Source: Sphingomonas sp. (GTDB lineage Bacteria; Pseudomonadota; Alphaproteobacteria; Sphingomonadales; Sphingomonadaceae). From it: DNA of 64,000 bases. A program made the translations under genes and the position numbers. Under the pieces are notes generated by a model that was not told where the DNA came from, made no database searches, and worked only from the letters and a program-made list of their open reading frames with translations. Numbering within the stretch: the first letter of the stretch is position 1; every line of letters begins with the position of its first letter. The stretch is from NCBI RefSeq assembly GCF_017744835.1, contig NZ_JAGIAM010000003.1, positions 682,001-746,000 of the forward strand. Reading direction: 5' to 3'. Below are positions 61,425 to 64,000 of this stretch, in pieces.

Positions 61425-63434
61425 GTGCGGATCGGTGTGCGCGAGGCCGTGTTTTCGGCCAATTGCTTCGTTGCCGCGATGCTGGCGCTGTTCATCTCGT
61501 TCACCCTCGGGCTCGAGCGCCCTTTCTGGGCGGTGGCAACCGTCTACATCGCCAGCCAGCCGCTGAGCGGCGCGGTGCGTTCCAAGGCAGTGTTCCGCCT
61601 GCTCGGCACGGTGATCGGCGGCGCCGCCGCGGTGGTGATGGTGCCGGCCCTTGTCGATGCTCCGTTGCTGCTGTCGCTCGCGCTCGCGCTGTGGGTGGCT
61701 CTGTGCCAGTTCATCTCGCTGTTCGACCGCACGCCGCGCTCCTATATCTTCATGCTCGCCGGCTACACAGCCGCGCTGATCGGCTTCCCGGCGGTCACCC
61801 AACCCGACACAATCTTCGAAACCGCGGTGCTGCGGACGCAGGAGATCGGCATCGGCGTCGCCTGCGCCGCCATCGTCCATGCGGTGATCTGGCCGCGTAG
61901 CGTCACCACCCTGCTCGGCACACGGATCCGCACCTTGCTCGACGAGGCGGAGGACTGGATCTCGGACGTACTCGCGCCAACGCCTGCCGAAGGCGCCGAC
62001 GCCAAGCGCCGCCGCCTGGCGGGCGACGTCACCGAACTGCACAGCATGGCGGCCCATGTTCCCTTCGACACCGCCGCCGCGCGCCCGACCCAGGCGGTGC
62101 TAGCGGCACTGCAGGACCGGTTCGTGCTGCTCCTGCCGCTGGTTTCCGCAGTCGAGGACCGCATCCAGAGCCTCGCCGCGCTCGGCGCGACGCCGCCCCC
62201 GATCGCCGGGCTGGTGGCGGATATCCGCACCTGGGCGCACGCGCCTGAAAGCATCTCGCCGGAAGCGCTGATCGCTCGCTGCGGCACCCTGTCGGCGCAG
62301 CCGCCGTCGGCGGACTGGGCGGGCCTGCTCGCCGGCAATCTCGTGTCACGATTGCGGGAGTTGGTCGAGGCGCTGGACACGACTCGCCTGGTCGCGGCGC
62401 AGGCGATCGCGCCAGACCGGCCCACGCCCGAACGAATCCGCAACCTGCTGCGCGAACGCCAGCAACGCCCGCTCCACCGCGACGCGCCGCTGGCGCTGCT
62501 GTCGGCCGCAGCGACGGTGATCGCCGTGCTGGGCTGCTGCGCCTTCTGGATCGCGACGGGCTGGCCGGAAGGCGGCGTCGCAGCGATGATCGCGGCCGTC
62601 GTCTGCTGTTTCTTCGCGACCATGGACGATCCGGTCCCGGCGCAGCGCGGTTTCCTCGTCTGGACCGCCGTCTCGCTCCCGCTCGCCTCGCTCTATCTCT
62701 TCGCGCTGCTGCCGATGGTGCACAGCTTCGAGACCCTGGCGCTCGTCCTGGCCCCGCCGCTGCTCGTGGGCGGTGCGCTGATGGCGCTGCCGCACTGGTA
62801 TAGCCGCATGATGCCGCTGGTCATCGGCTTCGCCGGCGGATTGGCGCTGACCAACAATTTCACCGCCAATGCCGCGAGCTTCTTCAACGGCAGCATCGCG
62901 CAGTTGATCGGGATCGGCGCATCGGTCCTGGTCACGCGCACCTTCCGCAGCCTGGGCGCGGGCACTGCGATCCGCCGCCTGCGCCGGGCCGGCTGGCGCG
63001 ATCTTGCCGAACTGAGCGCACAATCGGGGGCGCTGCCGATCGCTGCCTGGCGGAGCCGGATGCTCGACCGCGTCGGCCTGCTCGCCGCGCGCATCGGCGA
63101 CGTCGAACAAGCGGATCGCGACCTTGGCATGGCGGCGCTACGCGAGCTGCGCATGGGGGTAAATCTCGCCCAACTCGTTCCTGATCCGGCCGAAGAAGCC
63201 GGTGACCTTGACGCGCTGCGCGCCGACATCGCCGCCCATTTCCGGGCCCGGCAGCGTGCCGGGACGGACCTCCCCGCCGAGCCGCTACTCGCGCGCATCG
63301 ACGCCGCGATCACGACAAGCTGGACGCTGCCCGACGGATCCGCCCGCCGTGCGCGGCTGGCTGCGCTCACCGGGCTGCGGCGCAACTTCTTTCCCGCCGT
63401 CCCCGGCTGGGAACCGCTGAAGGAAGCCGCATGA
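61425..63434 (+). CDS. FUSC-family aromatic/toxin efflux permease
   Basis: This 669-residue inner-membrane protein has two six-helix blocks separated by a cytosolic helical domain, as in AaeB and other FUSC proteins. It starts VRIGVREAVFSANCFVAAML, with ERPFWAVATVYIASQPLSGA and RSKAVFRLLGTVIGGAAAVV. The second membrane block runs from about residue 370 (LLSAAATVIAVLGCCAFWIA). It probably exports aromatic acids or drugs together with the following genes. GTG 61425 fits the family start. The track start at 61332 lies inside marR. Confidence 0.92.
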   Translation: MRIGVREAVFSANCFVAAMLALFISFTLGLERPFWAVATVYIASQPLSGAVRSKAVFRLLGTVIGGAAAVVMVPALVDAPLLLSLALALWVALCQFISLFDRTPRSYIFMLAGYTAALIGFPAVTQPDTIFETAVLRTQEIGIGVACAAIVHAVIWPRSVTTLLGTRIRTLLDEAEDWISDVLAPTPAEGADAKRRRLAGDVTELHSMAAHVPFDTAAARPTQAVLAALQDRFVLLLPLVSAVEDRIQSLAALGATPPPIAGLVADIRTWAHAPESISPEALIARCGTLSAQPPSADWAGLLAGNLVSRLRELVEALDTTRLVAAQAIAPDRPTPERIRNLLRERQQRPLHRDAPLALLSAAATVIAVLGCCAFWIATGWPEGGVAAMIAAVVCCFFATMDDPVPAQRGFLVWTAVSLPLASLYLFALLPMVHSFETLALVLAPPLLVGGALMALPHWYSRMMPLVIGFAGGLALTNNFTANAASFFNGSIAQLIGIGASVLVTRTFRSLGAGTAIRRLRRAGWRDLAELSAQSGALPIAAWRSRMLDRVGLLAARIGDVEQADRDLGMAALRELRMGVNLAQLVPDPAEEAGDLDALRADIAAHFRARQRAGTDLPAEPLLARIDAAITTSWTLPDGSARRARLAALTGLRRNFFPAVPGWEPLKEAA

Positions 63435-63658
63435 CCGGTGAGATCGATATCGCGGGCGTCTATGTCCACCCGCTCCTGATCGCGGCGGTGCTCGCCTTCC
63501 TGTTGGCAGAGCTCGTCGCCTGGGGACTCGGCCGGCTCGGCTTTTACCGTTTCGTCTGGCATCGCGGCCTGTTCGACGTGGCGCTCACCATCCTCCTCTG
63601 GGCCGGCCTTGCCGCGCTCATCACCGGCGGCAGCCTGGCTGCAGCCTTCACCGGCTAG
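63431..63658 (+). CDS. DUF1656 small membrane protein (AaeX-like)
   Basis: This 75-residue protein has two TM helices (HPLLIAAVLAFLLAELVAWG and ALTILLWAGLAALITGGSLA), with LGFYRFVWHRGLFDVA between them, the hallmark of DUF1656. It overlaps the FUSC gene by ATGA and precedes the fusion protein gene. The order FUSC-DUF1656-HlyD is standard for these exporters. Confidence 0.93.
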   Translation: MTGEIDIAGVYVHPLLIAAVLAFLLAELVAWGLGRLGFYRFVWHRGLFDVALTILLWAGLAALITGGSLAAAFTG

Positions 63659-63662
63659 GAAC

Positions 63663-64000
63663 ATGAAGAAGATTGTCATCCTGCGCGTCGTGGTGACGCT
63701 GTTCGTCGTGGCACTGGCAGCCGTCGCGGGCCAGCGCCTCTGGGCCCATTACGAGGAGGAACCCTGGACGCGAGACGGGCGGATCCGCGCCGATGTGGTG
63801 CAGGTCGCCCCAGACGTCTCCGGCCTGGTGACGGCGGTGCTGGTCAAGGACAACCAGCAGGTCAGCGCCGGCACGCCCCTGTTCGAGATCGACCGGCCGC
63901 GCTACCGCCTGGCCGTCGCCCAGGCCGCATCGGCGGTCGCCGCGCAGCAGGTTCAGCTCGCCCAGGCACGGCGCGAGGCGGCGCGCAACCAGGAACTCGG
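63663..64000 (+). CDS. HlyD-family membrane fusion protein (partial, 3' end off window)
   Basis: ATG 63663 opens a frame not in the track because it has no stop before the edge. It begins MKKIVILRVVVTLFVVALAA (TM anchor), then WTRDGRIRADVVQVAPDVSG and LVTAVLVKDNQQVSAGTPLF, the biotinyl-lipoyl-like half typical of AaeA/EmrA proteins, followed by the start of the coiled coil (AQQVQLAQARREAARNQEL). It is the periplasmic adaptor of the efflux system. Confidence 0.92.
   Translation, partial: MKKIVILRVVVTLFVVALAAVAGQRLWAHYEEEPWTRDGRIRADVVQVAPDVSGLVTAVLVKDNQQVSAGTPLFEIDRPRYRLAVAQAASAVAAQQVQLAQARREAARNQEL

Overview
The window is high-GC DNA (by eye roughly two thirds G+C) that reads as the chromosome of a Sphingomonas-like alphaproteobacterium. 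The reasons are an Entner-Doudoroff operon zwf-pgl-edd-glk-eda, two large TonB-dependent receptors, a single LolC/E-type permease next to lolD, an fab cluster ending in mltG, and palindromic intergenic elements of the kind common in sphingomonads. No rRNA, prophage, integrase or CRISPR array was seen. One tRNA (Lys, CTT) is present.

Layout. 1-6 kb: dnaE (3' end off the window), glutathione peroxidase, a GNAT acetyltransferase and lolD-lolC, all on the minus strand, followed by a candidate structured RNA. 6.4-12.5 kb: a TonB receptor, a heat-shock gene hsp20 with a sigma32-like promoter and ROSE-like RNA thermometer, then a cyclophilin, pyrG and secG. 12.8-20.3 kb: a MarR regulator, an SH3 protein, argC and the complete Entner-Doudoroff operon. 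20.4-26 kb: the fatty-acid cluster fabD-fabG-acpP-fabF-mltG (minus), interrupted by a nuclease cassette with terminal inverted repeats. 26.3-31.6 kb: an RcnB-like protein, rpsF-rpsR-rplI, a CAP-domain protein and mutL. 31.8-37.4 kb: the rod-shape operon mreBCD-mrdA-rodA, then tRNA-Lys.

37.7-50.4 kb is accessory DNA. Its core is a probable organosulfur or sulfate-ester acquisition locus: a Gfo/Idh oxidoreductase, an FMN monooxygenase, a PhyH dioxygenase, an MFS transporter, a sulfatase, a TonB receptor and serine acetyltransferase. Outer-membrane uptake, sulfate release and cysteine synthesis could therefore be encoded together. Beyond it is a lower-GC patch of small orphan proteins with dispersed repeats and a frameshifted DUF559 nuclease bracketed by inverted palindromes. 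50.5-58.9 kb: the kdpFABC-kdpDE high-affinity potassium system with two further small membrane ORFs, next to a decayed kup potassium transporter gene. 59.6-64 kb: a beta-lactamase-fold serine hydrolase and a MarR-FUSC-DUF1656-HlyD efflux operon that runs off the window.

The most unusual material is the combination of two small PD-(D/E)XK-type nuclease genes, each bounded by its own inverted repeats. Other points of interest are a REP-like palindrome read through inside mutL, a 33-codon ORF that mimics the MutL C-terminus, RBS-masking hairpins in the sulfur locus, and a possible multi-hairpin RNA near lolC. Everything here was read by eye; no search or folding program was run.
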